Under the pieces are notes generated by a model. The model was not told where the DNA came from, did not search any database, and saw only the letters and a list, made by a program, of their open reading frames with translations. This document shows positions 22,064 through 23,082 of a stretch of DNA of 23,082 nucleotides, piece after piece. A program made the position numbers and the translations under genes. The stretch is from Cyclobacteriaceae bacterium (GTDB taxonomy: Bacteria; Bacteroidota; Bacteroidia; Cytophagales; Cyclobacteriaceae), in NCBI GenBank assembly GCA_009885605.1, contig VFKK01000271.1:1-23082 (forward strand), written 5' to 3'. Each line of letters opens with the position of its first letter. Positions within the stretch are counted from its first letter, which is position 1.

Positions 22064-22111
22064 ATAGAGGGTCTTGTATTCAAATCCGCAACTAAATAAA
22101 ATTCTATAATC

Positions 22112-23082
22112 ATGGGAAAAATCATCGGCATTGACTTGGGCACAACCAACTCCTGCGTAGCCGTTATGGAGGGTAACGAACCTGTAGTCATCCAAAACAG
22201 CGAAGGAAGAAGAACCACTCCATCAATTGTGGCTTTTCTTGACAACGGAAACGGTGAAAGAAAAGTAGGTGATCCGGCTAAGCGCCAGGCTATTACCAAC
22301 CCGACAAATACCATTTCCTCAGTAAAAAGATTTATGGGAAAGCGTTTCTCTGAAGTTTCTGATGAGAAAAAACATGCTACCTACAAAGTAGATCAAGGAC
22401 CAAATGACACTGTAGTAGTGCGAATTGGTGACAGATCTTATACTCCTCAGGAGCTTTCTGCAATGATTCTTCAGAAAATGAAGACTACAGCGGAGGATTT
22501 CCTGGGTCAGGCGGTTACTGAAGCAGTGATCACAGTTCCTGCTTATTTCAACGATGCAGAGCGTCAGGCTACAAAAGAAGCCGGACAAATCGCAGGTCTT
22601 GAAGTGAAGCGTATCATCAACGAACCAACCGCAGCTGCATTGGCATATGGTATGGACAAGAAAAATCAGGATATGAAAATCGCGGTGTTTGACCTTGGCG
22701 GTGGAACATTCGATATCTCTGTTCTGGAATTAGGTGATGGTGTATTCGAAGTAAAATCTACCAACGGTGATGTACACCTGGGTGGTGACGACTTTGATCA
22801 GGTAATCATCAACTGGCTTGCAGAAGAATTCCAATCAGAAGAGCAAATTGACCTGAGAAAGGATGCAATGGCACTTCAGAGATTAAAAGAAGCTGCTGAA
22901 AAAGCAAAAATCGAATTATCCAGTACTACTACGTCTGAGATCAATTTGCCATACATCATGCCGGTTAACGGAATTCCTAAACACTTAGTGAAATCATTAA
23001 CACGTTCAAAATTTGAACAAATGGCTGATGGTTTGATCAAAAGAACAATAGATCCTTGTAAATCAGCATTAAAGAATGCGGG
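22112..23082 (+). CDS. dnaK: Chaperone DnaK (Hsp70), N-terminal part; 3' end outside window
   Basis: The first 323 codons of DnaK are visible, the ATPase domain up to subdomain IIA/IIB. Landmarks are GIDLGTTNSCVAVMEG (phosphate 1), AVITVPAYFNDAERQATK, INEPTAAALAYG (connect region) and AVFDLGGGTFDIS (phosphate 2), plus HLGGDDFD. DnaK binds exposed hydrophobic peptides in an ATP cycle driven by DnaJ and GrpE. The start MGKIIGIDLG is the family N-terminus. Its upstream region (241 bp from the divergent small ORF) has no CIRCE element but carries repeated TGACA half-sites and a sequence like a sigma-54 promoter, suggesting a different heat-shock control. No grpE or dnaJ is in the window. Confidence 0.98.
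   Translation, partial: MGKIIGIDLGTTNSCVAVMEGNEPVVIQNSEGRRTTPSIVAFLDNGNGERKVGDPAKRQAITNPTNTISSVKRFMGKRFSEVSDEKKHATYKVDQGPNDTVVVRIGDRSYTPQELSAMILQKMKTTAEDFLGQAVTEAVITVPAYFNDAERQATKEAGQIAGLEVKRIINEPTAAALAYGMDKKNQDMKIAVFDLGGGTFDISVLELGDGVFEVKSTNGDVHLGGDDFDQVIINWLAEEFQSEEQIDLRKDAMALQRLKEAAEKAKIELSSTTTSEINLPYIMPVNGIPKHLVKSLTRSKFEQMADGLIKRTIDPCKSALKNA

Noticed and set aside
1..23082. tRNA or rRNA genes, CRISPR arrays, insertion sequences, toxin-antitoxin or restriction systems
   Set aside because: None could be seen: no cloverleaf-like sequence, no regularly spaced repeats, no transposase or integrase motifs, and no recognisable defence cassette other than the isolated GIY-YIG gene.

Overview
The window looks like chromosomal DNA of a Bacteroidota bacterium, most likely from the Cytophagales (Algoriphagus or Cyclobacterium type; this assignment is inference). 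The evidence is the set of families present (DUF4293, MBL-fold enzymes of the Bacteroidota type, DUF4357-tailed GIY-YIG protein, class III-like PPK2, TIGR02603-type cytochrome), repeated TAnnTTTG -7 promoter elements instead of E. coli-type -35/-10 boxes, weak Shine-Dalgarno sites, and many short exported proteins or lipoproteins. I see no tRNA, rRNA, CRISPR array, insertion sequence, prophage or integration site. Most of it is ordinary housekeeping and envelope DNA.

Layout. 1-504: 3' end of an MsbA-like ABC exporter, then a small two-helix membrane protein (625-999) closed by a clear terminator. 1261-3704: YifB/ComM AAA+ ATPase followed 32 bp later by an AT-richer GIY-YIG/DUF4357 protein. 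3815-4558: periplasmic UlaG-like MBL protein. 4731-5687: polyphosphate kinase 2 with a strong terminator, then a 318-bp gap. 6006-7610: lipoprotein with a beta-propeller and a cytochrome c domain. 8892-7667 (minus): PAS protein overlapping an MBL-fold hydrolase by 4 bp, with its own promoter. 9063-10419: DUF2214 membrane protein and a tandem pair of small exported paralogues. 11787-10474 (minus): secreted acetyl-xylan-esterase-like hydrolase. 13022-11931 (minus): 6-phosphofructokinase. 13178-13600: rhodanese lipoprotein. 14747-13638 (minus): cystathionine gamma-synthase-like PLP enzyme. 15300-14818 (minus): DUF4293 membrane protein. 15403-19073: truA, ABC exporter, outer-membrane-like protein and a membrane-anchored GyrI-like protein, tightly spaced and probably cotranscribed. 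19153-19677: lipoprotein with a short collagen-like stretch. 19796-20821: hemE. 21870-20872 (minus): an unlisted 56-aa membrane peptide and a MOSC-domain protein. 22112-end: dnaK, truncated by the window.

No single obvious new system is present. The best leads are: (a) the dnaK upstream region, where several TGACA half-sites precede a sequence resembling a sigma-54 -24/-12 promoter; (b) the translationally coupled PAS plus MBL pair, which looks like a compact sensor/hydrolase module; (c) hemE and truA promoters so close to the start codon that their mRNAs may be leaderless; (d) the tandem exported paralogues and the tiny membrane protein upstream of the MOSC gene.
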